Below are positions 35,577 to 48,746 of a DNA stretch of 64,000 nt, in pieces. The stretch comes from Campanula takesimana (taxonomy: Eukaryota > Streptophyta > Magnoliopsida > Asterales > Campanulaceae), in the NCBI GenBank assembly GCA_026119855.1, contig JAOWBW010000567.1, positions 186,001 to 250,000 on the forward strand, written 5' to 3'. The position numbers were made by a program, and so were the translations under genes. Within the stretch, counting starts at the first letter, position 1, and each line of letters opens with the position of its first letter. The notes under the pieces were generated by a model. That model ran no database searches. It had not been told where the DNA came from and saw only the letters and a list, made by a program, of their open reading frames with translations.

Positions 35577-36295
35577 TTCTTACCCCCTTAAAAGAAGTTT
35601 AGTCCCCTAAACTTAATGTTTACCATCGTCAACAATTTCAGCTAGCCCAAATAAATTATATCATAACTCATGATAATGCTCAAACTTAATTTTCAACATC
35701 ACACTCAAATAATTACATATCTATATCTATATAAAGCATAAGGCCTACATCTCGAAAGCCCAAATAGAAAATAACTCTTACTTCCTAAAATACAAAGTAC
35801 GGATTATTACATTCTTCCCCACTTAAATAAATTTGGTCCTCCAAATTTCATCAAAGCGAAAAAATCCCAAAGTTCATTTCACACTTCTGCTGCGCACTCT
35901 ATAATAAAACAACTTATGACTAGTAACCCACCATGAATCCGTCTCATGAGAATATAACTAGCAAACAAAACATAGTATTTCCTCGATCTTTCTAACCTCA
36001 GTTCGTAATCGATTTCACATAAAAATAGTAAAAGTTACAACATTCCCATATCGATCTAAACCTAATAATATCGAATAAAGAAAGTAGTATCCTCAATTAT
36101 TCCAAATGTCTAACACTCAAAATGTATTAAGACTCTCTAATCCTCAAAATCCTAACTCCTTTTAGTAATCTAAATCATGATCATAATGAATTCTCTTACA
36201 GTTACCCTAAGATCAAACTTAAGGCTTTGGTCATAACTTATATCTTATAACTTCTAAACACCCAAAAGATCTATGCCAAAGCTCTGATACCACTT
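35577..36295 (-). other. Array internal region 5
   Basis: 719 bp; primer site at 36292-36281 on the minus strand. Confidence 0.85.
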
Positions 36296-38519
36296 TGTAA
36301 CGCCCCGAAACTCGGACCCAAACTTTACGGGTCCAAGGTCCGGCCACGTCACCATTCACAATTCTAAAACTACAAAACACTCTTAAATAACACTTTTGCT
36401 ATTATTATTTTTCTTCATAAACAACTGTACATAACATTCTCAAACTCACTTACTACAACCTGAAAGATACAATAACAGAGCCTGAAAATCATATCTAAAA
36501 AACTCTGCGAACATTTGCAAATGCTTCTCCAACTGTCTCAAATCTTTTCTATTATTACCTAAAAGAAAAAAAGAATGAAAGGGTGAGCGAACAAAAGCTC
36601 AGTAAGTTCATATACAACCCCTCTGGTTACTAAAGAGAAGTTGACCTGAAGGAATATCAATGAGTACAAAATCAAAAAGGAATTTCAAACGCTTTAGCAA
36701 AATCTCAAAGGTTTTATAGATTTAACAGAACATACTCGAGTAATTTAATTACCTACAACCGTCCCATACCGTTTGTAGATAACTAAATTACTCACAGATA
36801 TTATGGAATTCCAAACGATGACAAATAGATGCAAAAAAAACTCGAATGATTTAATTATCTATAACCGTCCCTTACCAGCTATAAATAATTAAATCACTCA
36901 CAGATTTCAGAAGTTTCAAAGGACTGATAACTGAACAAAACTAACTCGAGAGATCTAATTATTTATGACCGTCCCATACCAGCCGTAAATAACGAAACCC
37001 CTCACAGATATCATGATCACATAAGTGGTCTAATGACCTTTTCAAACCTAAATTCCCCGAAGGGACAAATACTCCGAAGAGCACACAAAATTACTCCGCA
37101 GGGTCTAAACAGTGAATCCGGATCACCTCACCACTCCTCTTGAGCAGTGAACAAAGCCTTTTCAGGCCAAAATCAAATATACCCCGCCGTAACGAGTTGT
37201 TTAACTTATGTGCTCATTGAAAGGATACAAAATGTTTTCAAAAGCTTATCTCATCAAAACTCTTTTTTTTTTATACGAAATACGAATTTCAAAAGCTCAC
37301 AAAAGGTTTCACGTATTGACAAACAAAGGATACGAATTTAGCAAACGAATTAACAAAGGGCCAACAAATGATACGAATTTAGCAAACGAATAACAAAGGA
37401 TTATCAAAAGACGGTGACCGAGGGAGTCAAAGCAAATTACTGACACAATGTCAGTTTAACCGTATAAAAGAACGTACATCGCCAAAAATATAATGCGGAA
37501 GCCTAATAACTGAAACGGTAATATAGCGAAGCAATAACCTAAATGATGTACAATCCCTTACCTTAGTTGTGTTTATATAATACCATTGAATGTGTACGAG
37601 CACACCTAGCACCGCTTGCCAAGATCTAACAATAAAATAAAAGAACAGTAAATATATACAGTTCAATCAACATAAGTCGACACCAAAATCCACTTAACCT
37701 ATTCCTCAAAAAAATCTAATTCTAAACTAAAATCTACAAAACCTAAATAAAGTGTAGACCAAGAATGGTACACCATTTGTGGTACAACTCCCACTACAAA
37801 AGTACACCAATGCATCCACCCCAAGTATGGCATCCTGCACCATGCATATTCCCACATAAAACCCATTCTCTGTCATTTTATTATTTTGGTTTTCTTGCAA
37901 ACAACCCACGACAACACACACTCACACATTAAACACACAAATCTCACGGACACACATACTGCCATTGTTTTCCCCACTTTTATAATGAATGCATTTCAAC
38001 TATCTAGCCCAATTTATACTTTTAACATAGTACTCCTCTCAAGATGCATCCATCTACTTAGTAAAACTCTATAATTGACACTCAATAAAATATAATAAAA
38101 TTACCTCTTTATGTATGTCACCATCATTCGTTTTTCCGCTGCCGCCGCCCCAGCTTCCTTGCTTTGCCGCAGGTTTCTACTGCGGCTACTATTGTCTATG
38201 GTTTCTATCGGCTAGGGTTAGCGTAAAAAGACTTATATATGCTTAAATAAATTATACCCTTGATTAAAGTCAAGCCCAATCAATTCTCTTAATTTTATTT
38301 AACCCAAATGGCCCAAAGTCAAAGCACCATACATAATATTTTTAAATGGCCCAAATTAGATAATTTAACAACCTATCATTGTTATTAAAATTACCCAACA
38401 AGTGTTCTTCTTAATTGACCCAACTAAAGCCCAAGAATAATAATTAATTATAACTGCTCATTATTAATAAATATAACTAAATTCCAAAATAAAAATAAGA
38501 AATTTTTCGGGTCATCACA
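36296..38519 (-). repeat. Array LTR 6
   Basis: 2224 bp, T-run of 10. No private variant noticed; close to LTR 4. Confidence 0.9.
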
Positions 38520-39238
38520 TTCTTACCCCCTTAAAAGAAGTTTAGTCCCCTAAACTTAATGTTTACCATCGTCAACAATTTCAGCTAGCCCAAATAAATT
38601 ATATCATAACTCATGATAATGCTCAAACTTAATTTTCAACATCACACTCAAATAATTACATATCTATATCTATATAAAGCATAAGGCCTACATCTCGAAA
38701 GCCCAAATAGAAAATAACTCTTACTTCCTAAAATACAAAGTACGGATTATTACATTCTTCCCCACTTAAATAAATTTGGTCCTCCAAATTTCATCAAAGC
38801 GAAAAAATCCCAAAGTTCATTTCACACTTCTGCTGCGCACTCTATAATAAAACAACTTATGACTAGTAACCCACCATGAATCCGTCTCATGAGAATATAA
38901 CTAGCAAACAAAACATAGTATTTCCTCGATCTTTCTAACCTCAGTTCGTAATCGATTTCACATAAAAATAGTAAAAGTTACAACATTCCCATATCGATCT
39001 AAACCTAATAATATCGAATAAAGAAAGTAGTATCCTCAATTATTCCAAATGTCTAACACTCAAAATGTATTAAGACTCTCTAATCCTCAAAATCCTAACT
39101 CCTTTTAGTAATCTAAATCATGATCATAATGAATTCTCTTACAGTTACCCTAAGATCAAACTTAAGGCTTTGGTCATAACTTATATCTTATAACTTCTAA
39201 ACACCCAAAAGATCTATGCCAAAGCTCTGATACCACTT
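38520..39238 (-). other. Array internal region 6
   Basis: 719 bp; primer site at 39235-39224 on the minus strand. Confidence 0.85.
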
Positions 39239-41461
39239 TGTAACGCCCCGAAACTCGGACCCAAACTTTACGGGTCCAAGGTCCGGCCACGTCACCATTC
39301 ACAATTCTAAAACTACAAAACACTCTTAAATAACACTTTTGCTATTATTATTTTTCTTCATAAACAACTGTACATAACATTCTCAAACTCACTTACTACA
39401 ACCTGAAAGATACAATAACAGAGCCTGAAAATCATATCTAAAAAACTCTGCGAACATTTGCAAATGCTTCTCCAACTGTCTCAAATCTTTTCTATTATTA
39501 CCTAAAAGAAAAAAAGAATGAAAGGGTGAGCGAACAAAAGCTCAGTAAGTTCATATACAACCCCTCTGGTTACTAAAGAGAAGTTGACCTGAAGGAATAT
39601 CAATGAGTACAAAATCAAAAAGGAATTTCAAACGCTTTAGCAAAATCTCAAAGGTTTTATAGATTTAACAGAACATACTCGAGTAATTTAATTACCTACA
39701 ACCGTCCCATACCGTTTGTAGATAACTAAATTACTCACAGATATTATGGAATTCCAAACGATGACAAATAGATGCAAAAAAAACTCGAATGATTTAATTA
39801 TCTATAACCGTCCCTTACCAGCTATAAATAATTAAATCACTCACAGATTTCAGAAGTTTCAAAGGACTGATAACTGAACAAAACTAACTCGAGAGATCTA
39901 ATTATTTATGACCGTCCCATACCAGCCGTAAATAACGAAACCCCTCACAGATATCATGATCACATAAGTGGTCTAATGACCTTTTCAAACCTAAATTCCC
40001 CGAAGGGACAAATACTCCGAAGAGCACACAAAATTACTCCGCAGGGTCTAAACAGTGAATCCGGATCACCTCACCACTCCTCTTGAGCAGTGAACAAAGC
40101 CTTTTCAGGCCAAAATCAAATATACCCCGCCGTAACGAGTTGTTTAACTTATGTGCTCATTGAAAGGATACAAAATGTTTTCAAAAGCTTATCTCATCAA
40201 AACTCTTTTTTTTTATACGAAATACGAATTTCAAAAGCTCACAAAAGGTTTCACGTATTGACAAACAAAGGATACGAATTTAGCAAACGAATTAACAAAG
40301 GGCCAACAAATGATACGAATTTAGCAAACGAATAACAAAGGATTATCAAAAGACGGTGACCGAGGGAGTCAAAGCAAATTACTGACACAATGTCAGTTTA
40401 ACCGTATAAAAGAACGTACATCGCCAAAAATATAATGCGGAAGCCTAATAACTGAAACGGTAATATAGCGAAGCAATAACCTAAATGATGTACAATCCCT
40501 TACCTTAGTTGTGTTTATATAATACCATTGAATGTGTACGAGCACACCTAGCACCGCTTGCCAAGATCTAACAATAAAATAAAAGAACAGTAAATATATA
40601 CAGTTCAATCAACATAAGTCGACACCAAAATCCACTTAACCTATTCCTCAAAAAAATCTAATTCTAAACTAAAATCTACAAAACCTAAATAAAGTGTAGA
40701 CCAAGAATGGTACACCATTTGTGGTACAACTCCCACTACAAAAGTACACCAATGCATCCACCCCAAGTATGGCATCCTGCACCATGCATATTCCCACATA
40801 AAACCCATTCTCTGTCATTTTATTATTTTGGTTTTCTTGCAAACAACCCACGACAACACACACTCACACATTAAACACACAAATCTCACGGACACACATA
40901 CTGCCATTGTTTTCCCCACTTTTATAATGAATGCATTTCAACTATCTAGCCCAATTTATACTTTTAACATAGTACTCCTCTCAAGATGCATCCATCTACT
41001 TAGTAAAACTCTATAATTGACACTCAATAAAATATAATAAAATTACCTCTTTATGTATGTCACCATCATTCGTTTTTCCGCTGCCGCCGCCCCAGCTTCC
41101 TTGCTTTGCCGCAGGTTTCTACTGCGGCTACTATTGTCTATGGTTTCTATCGGCTAGGGTTAGCGTAAAAAGACTTATATATGCTTAAATAAATTATACC
41201 CTTGATTAAAGTCAAGCCCAATCAATTCTCTTAATTTTATTTAACCCAAATGGCCCAAAGTCAAAGCACCATACATAATATTTTTAAATGGCCCAAATTA
41301 GATAATTTAACAACCTATCATTGTTATTAAAATTACCCAACAAGTGTTCTTCTTAATTGACCCAACTAAAGCCCAAGAATAATAATTAATTATAACTGCT
41401 CATTATTAATAAATATAACTAAATTCCAAAATAAAAATAAGAAATTTTTCGGGTCATCACA
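39239..41461 (-). repeat. Array LTR 7
   Basis: 2223 bp, T-run of 9, a length shared with LTR 8. Confidence 0.9.
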
Positions 41462-42180
41462 TTCTTACCCCCTTAAAAGAAGTTTAGTCCCCTAAACTTA
41501 ATGTTTACCATCGTCAACAATTTCAGCTAGCCCAAATAAATTATATCATAACTCATGATAATGCTCAAACTTAATTTTCAACATCACACTCAAATAATTA
41601 CATATCTATATCTATATAAAGCATAAGGCCTACATCTCGAAAGCCCAAATAGAAAATAACTCTTACTTCCTAAAATACAAAGTACGGATTATTACATTCT
41701 TCCCCACTTAAATAAATTTGGTCCTCCAAATTTCATCAAAGCGAAAAAATCCCAAAGTTCATTTCACACTTCTGCTGCGCACTCTATAATAAAACAACTT
41801 ATGACTAGTAACCCACCATGAATCCGTCTCATGAGAATATAACTAGCAAACAAAACATAGTATTTCCTCGATCTTTCTAACCTCAGTTCGTAATCGATTT
41901 CACATAAAAATAGTAAAAGTTACAACATTCCCATATCGATCTAAACCTAATAATATCGAATAAAGAAAGTAGTATCCTCAATTATTCCAAATGTCTAACA
42001 CTCAAAATGTATTAAGACTCTCTAATCCTCAAAATCCTAACTCCTTTTAGTAATCTAAATCATGATCATAATGAATTCTCTTACAGTTACCCTAAGATCA
42101 AACTTAAGGCTTTGGTCATAACTTATATCTTATAACTTCTAAACACCCAAAAGATCTATGCCAAAGCTCTGATACCACTT
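41462..42180 (-). other. Array internal region 7
   Basis: 719 bp; primer site at 42177-42166 on the minus strand. Confidence 0.85.
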
Positions 42181-44403
42181 TGTAACGCCCCGAAACTCGG
42201 ACCCAAACTTTACGGGTCCAAGGTCCGGCCACGTCACCATTCACAATTCTAAAACTACAAAACACTCTTAAATAACACTTTTGCTATTATTATTTTTCTT
42301 CATAAACAACTGTACATAACATTCTCAAACTCACTTACTACAACCTGAAAGATACAATAACAGAGCCTGAAAATCATATCTAAAAAACTCTGCGAACATT
42401 TGCAAATGCTTCTCCAACTGTCTCAAATCTTTTCTATTATTACCTAAAAGAAAAAAAGAATGAAAGGGTGAGCGAACAAAAGCTCAGTAAGTTCATATAC
42501 AACCCCTCTGGTTACTAAAGAGAAGTTGACCTGAAGGAATATCAATGAGTACAAAATCAAAAAGGAATTTCAAACGCTTTAGCAAAATCTCAAAGGTTTT
42601 ATAGATTTAACAGAACATACTCGAGTAATTTAATTACCTACAACCGTCCCATACCGTTTGTAGATAACTAAATTACTCACAGATATTATGGAATTCCAAA
42701 CGATGACAAATAGATGCAAAAAAAACTCGAATGATTTAATTATCTATAACCGTCCCTTACCAGCTATAAATAATTAAATCACTCACAGATTTCAGAAGTT
42801 TCAAAGGACTGATAACTGAACAAAACTAACTCGAGAGATCTAATTATTTATGACCGTCCCATACCAGCCGTAAATAACGAAACCCCTCACAGATATCATG
42901 ATCACATAAGTGGTCTAATGACCTTTTCAAACCTAAATTCCCCGAAGGGACAAATACTCCGAAGAGCACACAAAATTACTCCGCAGGGTCTAAACAGTGA
43001 ATCCGGACCACCTCACCACTCCTCTTGAGCAGTGAACAAAGCCTTTTCAGGCCAAAATCAAATATACCCCGCCGTAACGAGTTGTTTAACTTATGTGCTC
43101 ATTGAAAGGATACAAAATGTTTTCAAAAGCTTATCTCATCAAAACTCTTTTTTTTTATACGAAATACGAATTTCAAAAGCTCACAAAAGGTTTCACGTAT
43201 TGACAAACAAAGGATACGAATTTAGCAAACGAATTAACAAAGGGCCAACAAATGATACGAATTTAGCAAACGAATAACAAAGGATTATCAAAAGACGGTG
43301 ACCGAGGGAGTCAAAGCAAATTACTGACACAATGTCAGTTTAACCGTATAAAAGAACATACATCGCCAAAAATATAATGCGGAAGCCTAATAACTGAAAC
43401 GGTAATATAGCGAAGCAATAACCTAAATGATGTACAATCCCTTACCTTAGTTGTGTTTATATAATACCATTGAATGTGTACGAGCACACCTAGCACCGCT
43501 TGCCAAGATCTAACAATAAAATAAAAGAACAGTAAATATATACAGTTCAATCAACATAAGTCGACACCAAAATCCACTTAACCTATTCCTCAAAAAAATC
43601 TAATTCTAAACTAAAATCTACAAAACCTAAATAAAGTGTAGACCAAGAATGGTACACCATTTGTGGTACAACTCCCACTACAAAAGTACACCAATGCATC
43701 CACCCCAAGTATGGCATCCTGCACCATGCATATTCCCACATAAAACCCATTCTCTGTCATTTTATTATTTTGGTTTTCTTGCAAACAACCCACGACAACA
43801 CACACTCACACATTAAACACACAAATCTCACGGACACACATACTGCCATTGTTTTCCCCACTTTTATAATGAATGCATTTCAACTATCTAGCCCAATTTA
43901 TACTTTTAACATAGTACTCCTCTCAAGATGCATCCATCTACTTAGTAAAACTCTATAATTGACACTCAATAAAATATAATAAAATTACCTCTTTATGTAT
44001 GTCACCATCATTCGTTTTTCCGCTGCCGCCGCCCCAGCTTCCTTGCTTTGCCGCAGGTTTCTACTGCGGCTACTATTGTCTATGGTTTCTATCGGCTAGG
44101 GTTAGCATAAAAAGACTTATATATGCTTAAATAAATTATACCCTTGATTAAAGTCAAGCCCAATCAATTCTCTTAATTTTATTTAACCCAAATGGCCCAA
44201 AGTCAAAGCACCATACATAATATTTTTAAATGGCCCAAATTAGATAATTTAACAACCTATCATTGTTATTAAAATTACCCAACAAGTGTTCTTCTTAATT
44301 GACCCAACTAAAGCCCAAGAATAATAATTAATTATTACTGCTCATTATTAATAAATATAACTAAATTCCAAAATAAAAATAAGAAATTTTTCGGGTCATC
44401 ACA
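42181..44403 (-). repeat. Array LTR 8
   Basis: 2223 bp, T-run of 9. Shares GAACATACATCG and TTACTGCTC with LTR 9 (others GAACGTACATCG and TAACTGCTC). Private: TCCGGACCACC and GTTAGCATAAAAAG. It is intermediate between the homogeneous core and the right edge. Confidence 0.9.
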
Positions 44404-45122
44404 TTCTTACCCCCTTAAAAGAAGTTTAGTCCCCTAAACTTAATGTTTACCATCGTCAACAATTTCAGCTAGCCCAAATAAATTATATCATAACTCATGA
44501 TAATGCTCAAACTTAATTTTCAACATCACACTCAAATAGTTACATATCTATATCTATATAAAGCATAAAGCCTACATCTCGAAAGCCCAAATAGAAAATA
44601 ACTCTTACTTCCTAAAATACAAAGTACGGATTATTACATTCTTCCCCACTTAAATAAATTTGGTCCTCCAAATTTCATCAAAGCGAAAAAATCCCAAAGT
44701 TCATTTCACACTTCTGCTTCGCACTCTATAATAAAACAACTTATGACTAGTAACCCACCATGAATCCGTCTCATGAGAATATAACTAGCAAACAAAACAT
44801 AGTATTTCCTCGATCTTTCTAACCTCAGTTCGTAATCGATTTCACATAAAAATAGTAAAAGTTACAACATTCCCATATCGATCTAAACCTAATAATATCG
44901 AATAAAGAAAGTAGTATCCTCAATTATTCCAAATGTCTAACACTCAAAATGTATTAAGACTCTCTAATCCTCAAAATCCTAACTCCTTTTAGTAATCTAA
45001 ATCATGATCATAATGAATTCTCTTACAGTTACCCTAAGATCAAACTTAAGGCTTTGGTCATAACTTATATCTTATAACTTCTAAACACCCAAAAGATCTA
45101 TGCCAAAGCTCTGATACCACTT
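44404..45122 (-). other. Array internal region 8
   Basis: 719 bp; primer site at 45119-45108 on the minus strand. The only internal copy where I noticed substitutions: CAAATAGTTACAT, CATAAAGCCTAC and CTGCTTCGCAC, each one base off the other seven. Confidence 0.88.
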
Positions 45123-47348
45123 TGTAACGCCCCGAAACTCGGACCCAAACTTTACGGGTCCAAGGTCCGGCCACGTCACCATTCACAATTCTAAAACTAC
45201 AAAACACTCTTAAATAACACTTTTGCTATTATTATTTTTCTTCATAAACAACTGTACATAACATTCTCAAACTCACTTACTACAACCTGAAAGATACAAT
45301 AACAGAGCCTGAAAATCATATCTAAAAAACTCTGCGAACATTTGCAAATGCTTCTCCAACTGTCTCAAATCTTTTCTATTATTACCTAAAAGAAAAAAAG
45401 AATGAAAGGGTGAGCGAACAAAAGCTCAGTAAGTTCATATACAACCCCTCTGGTTACTAAAGAGAAGTTGACCTGAAGGAATATCAATGAGTACAAAATC
45501 AAAAAGGAATTTCAAACGCTTTAGCAAAATCTCAAAGGTTTTATAGATTTAACAGAACATACTCGAGTAATTTAATTACCTACAACCGTCCCATACCGTT
45601 TGTAGATAACTAAATTACTCACAGATATTATGGAATTCCAAACGATGACAAATAGATGCAAAAAAAACTCGAATGATTTAATTATCTATAACCGTCCCTT
45701 ACCAGCTATAAATAATTAAATCACTCACAGATTTCAGAAGTTTCAAAGGACTGATAACTGAACAAAACTAACTCGAGAGATCTAATTATTTATGACCGTC
45801 CCATACCAGCCGTAAATAACGAAACCCCTCACAGATATCATGATCACATAAGTGGTCTAATGACCTTTTCAAACCTAAATTCCCCGAAGGGACAAATACT
45901 CCGAAGAGCACACAAAATTACTCCGCAGGGTCTAAACAGTGAATCCGGATCACCTCACCACTCCTCTTGAGCAGTGAACAAAGCCTTTTCAGGCCAAAAT
46001 CAAATATACCCCGCCGTAACGAGTTGTTTAACTTATGTGCTCATTGAAAGGATACAAAATGTTTTCAAAAGCTTATCTCATCAAAACTCTTTTTTTTTTA
46101 TACGAAATACGAATTTCAAAAGCTCACAAAAGGTTTCACGTATTGACAAACAAAGGATACGAATTTAGCAAACGAATTAACAAAGGGCCAACAAATGATA
46201 CGAATTTAGCAAACGAATAACAAAGGATTATCAAAAGACGGTGACCGAGGGAGTCAAAGCAAATTACTGACACAATGTCAGTTTAACCGTATAAAAGAAC
46301 ATACATCGCCAAAAATATAATGCGGAAGCCTAATAACTGAAACGGTAATATAGCGAAGCAATAACCTAAATGATGTACAATCCCTTACCTTAGTTGTGTT
46401 TATATAATACCATTGAATGTGTACGAGCACACCTAGCACCGCTTGCCAAGATCTAACAATAAAATAAAAGAACAGTAAATATATACAGTTCAATCAACAT
46501 AAGTCGACACCAAAATCCACTTAACCTATTCCTCAAAAAAATCTAATTCTAAACTAAAATCTACAAAACCTAAATAAAGTGTAGACCAAGAATGGTACAC
46601 CATTTGTGGTACAACTCCCACTACAAAAGTACACGAATGCATCCACCCCAAGTATGGCATCCTGCACCATGCATATTCCCACATAAAACCCATTCTCTGT
46701 CATTTTATTATTTTGGTTTTCTTGCAAACAACCCACGACAACACACACTCACACATTAAACACACAAATCTCACGGACACACATACTGCCATTGTTTTCC
46801 CCACTTTTATAATGAATGCATTTCAACTACCTAGCCCAATTTATACTTTTAACATAGTACTCCTCTCAAGATGCATCCATCTACTTAGTAAAACTCTATA
46901 ATTGACACTCAATAAAATATAATAAAATTACCTCTTTATGTATGTCACCATCATTCGTTTTTCCGCTGCCGCCGCCCCAGCTCCCTTGCTTTGCCGCAGG
47001 TTTCTACTGCGGCTACTATTGTCTATGGTTTCTATCGGCTAGGGTTAGCGTAAAAAGACTTATATATGCTTAAATAAATTATACCCTTGATTAAAGTCAA
47101 GCCCAATCAATTCTCTTAATTTTATTTAACCCAAATGGCCCAAAGTCAAAGCACCCTACATAATATTTTTAAATGGCCCAAATTAGATAATTTAACAACC
47201 TATCATTGTTATTAAAATTGTAACCCAACAAGTGTTCTTCTTAATTGACCCAACTAAAGCCCAAGAATAATAATTAATATTACTGCTCATTATTAATAAA
47301 TATAACTAAATTCCAAAATAAAAATAAGAAATTTTTCGGGTCATCACA
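45123..47348 (-). repeat. Array LTR 9 (right edge)
   Basis: 2226 bp, T-run of 10. Private variants include ACACGAATGC (others ACACCAATGC), CAACTACCTAGCC (others CAACTATCTAGCC), CAGCTCCCTTGC, GCACCCTACAT and AAAATTGTAACCCAAC (three extra bases). It ends GGGTCATCACA, followed by ATATT. Confidence 0.9.
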
Positions 47349-47353
47349 ATATT
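47349..47353. repeat. Target duplication ATATT, right of the array
   Basis: Matches 21579-21583 and directly follows the last LTR. Confidence 0.9.
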
Positions 47354-48741
47354 AGCCAAACCATCCGCAACTCCATTACCTTCTCTCAAGATATGAGTAA
47401 CCTTAACCTCCATTTGATCCAAAAGACGATGAATATGAGCGATAATATACCAAACATTCCAAGGGATATGATATTCCTTATTAATAATTCAGGTTAGAGA
47501 TTGGGAATCTAATTCAAGCCAAATTCTATGAAAGCCTTGGTTTTTAGAAATGATGAGACCATCTCTTGCAGCAAGAGCCTCAGCAACCATATTGGAGTGC
47601 ACCCCATAAAAGTTGGCAAAGGAAAATATAAAGTCTCCATTATGATTCCGTAAAATACCACCGCCAGACGCAATACCAGGATTACCTCGAGATGCCCATC
47701 CGTGTTAATTTTAATCCAATCAAGACATGGGGGATCCCATACCACCAATCTGATGGGACGAGGAGACGTGGGAGAAGAACTCAAAGAAAAAGCATCAAAC
47801 AAGTGATTATCACCAAAAGAACGTGGGAAGGATAACTTGAACGCAGCAGCAATTTGAAAAGCATATACTCGAACCCTATGGATGATACCATTAGAACACA
47901 TATCCCTTCAAATCTGCTTTTATTTCGAGCAACCCAAAGTTCCCACACAATAAGAGCTGGAATGACACTCGAGAGCCATTTAGAAATAGACGATTTGGGA
48001 TGAGAGGGCCCTTGCCACCAAAAAATAAGCGCTTGGTTTAGACACCCCAAGCTTGTCCGAACACCACACATAGAGCTAAAATAATCCCAAACATGGTTAG
48101 CACACTCACCATGAACAAGAATATGGCCAATGGATTCCTCACTAGCAGCCGTGTGCAACATTCACATTTAGAGGCCAAAGAAATACCCTTATTTCTCACT
48201 TTATTATCCGAAGGCAGCCCCCCATTTAACGCACGCCATAAGAACACCGAAATCTTTTTCAGAATAAATTTAGACCAGCAAGAAGAATAAACAGCTGAAC
48301 GGATTCTAGGAGATCTGTTCTCTTGCCAAGCCAAACTTACCGTGAATTTACCCGATGTAGAAGGCATCCATATAGGAAGATCCGGTTGATGAGAGAGAGT
48401 AATAGAACGCCGTTGAATTAAAGATAAAAGCTGTTGACCATATACATGCTGAATCAGATCAATGCGAGGCTGCCCATTCTCAAAAAGGTCCGAAATTGGG
48501 ACATGCTCAAAAGGAATATCGCCCATAGATTCATCCATCCATCTCTCATGAATAGAAATCTCTCCTCTCCCAACCCGCCAAGCCATCCGATCTTCCACCA
48601 ACGGTTTAGCCTCAATCATCCTTTTCCAAACATGAGAAGAGTATGATGTAAGAGTAGCATCCATTGGGTGAATTTTCCAACTATACTTAGCACGCATAAG
48701 GCTGCTCCAAAGGGAGTCCATACTTCGAAATCGCCACCAAA

Positions 48742-48746
48742 GTTTC
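48742..48746. repeat. Target duplication GTTTC, left of element F
   Basis: GTTTC precedes TGACACGCCC; an identical GTTTC follows ...GGGCGTTACA at 52734-52738. Confidence 0.85.

Larger units (their letters stand above)
21584..47348 (-). mobile_element. Tandem array of a non-autonomous LTR retroelement: 9 LTRs, 8 internal regions
   Basis: 25,765 bp with a repeating period of 2941-2944 bp. Each period is an LTR (2222-2226 bp, TGTAACGCCCCG...GGGTCATCACA) followed by a 719-bp internal region with a minus-strand polypurine tract at one end and a tRNA-Met primer site (TGGTATCAGAGC) at the other. There is one LTR more than internal regions, and a single ATATT duplication flanks the whole. No unit has a credible coding region; the recurring 60-80-codon frames are accidental. 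It is inserted in the RNase H of a LINE. Confidence 0.93.
47349..48746 (-). pseudogene. LINE ORF2: zinc-binding domain and RNase H
   Basis: Reading from 48746 down: a linker (KLWWRFRSMDSLWSSLMRAKY), a zf-RVT reverse-transcriptase zinc-binding region (SKFILKKISVFLWRALNGGLPSDN..CECC), a frameshift near 48150, a continuation with GHILVHGECANHVWDYF, and RNase H (IKINTDG near 47690, then an AEAL-like helix and a VADG end near 47365) with further frame changes. This order is usual for plant LINEs that have acquired RNase H. The upstream end is cut at 48746 by element F, the downstream end at 47349 by the array. Confidence 0.85.

Noticed and set aside
22737..47348. The same 60-80-codon frames recurring every 2.94 kb on both strands
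   Set aside because: They repeat only because the LTR repeats, overlap each other on opposite strands, resemble no family known to me and lie over LTR promoter and hairpin regions.
21584..47348. Interpretation as an ordinary centromeric satellite
   Set aside because: The period contains a full LTR, primer site and polypurine tract, starts and ends with an LTR, and has a retroelement target duplication.
21584..47348. Interpretation as an assembly artefact only
   Set aside because: Units carry private substitutions and different T-run lengths, so they are not copies of one read; copy number still needs long reads.
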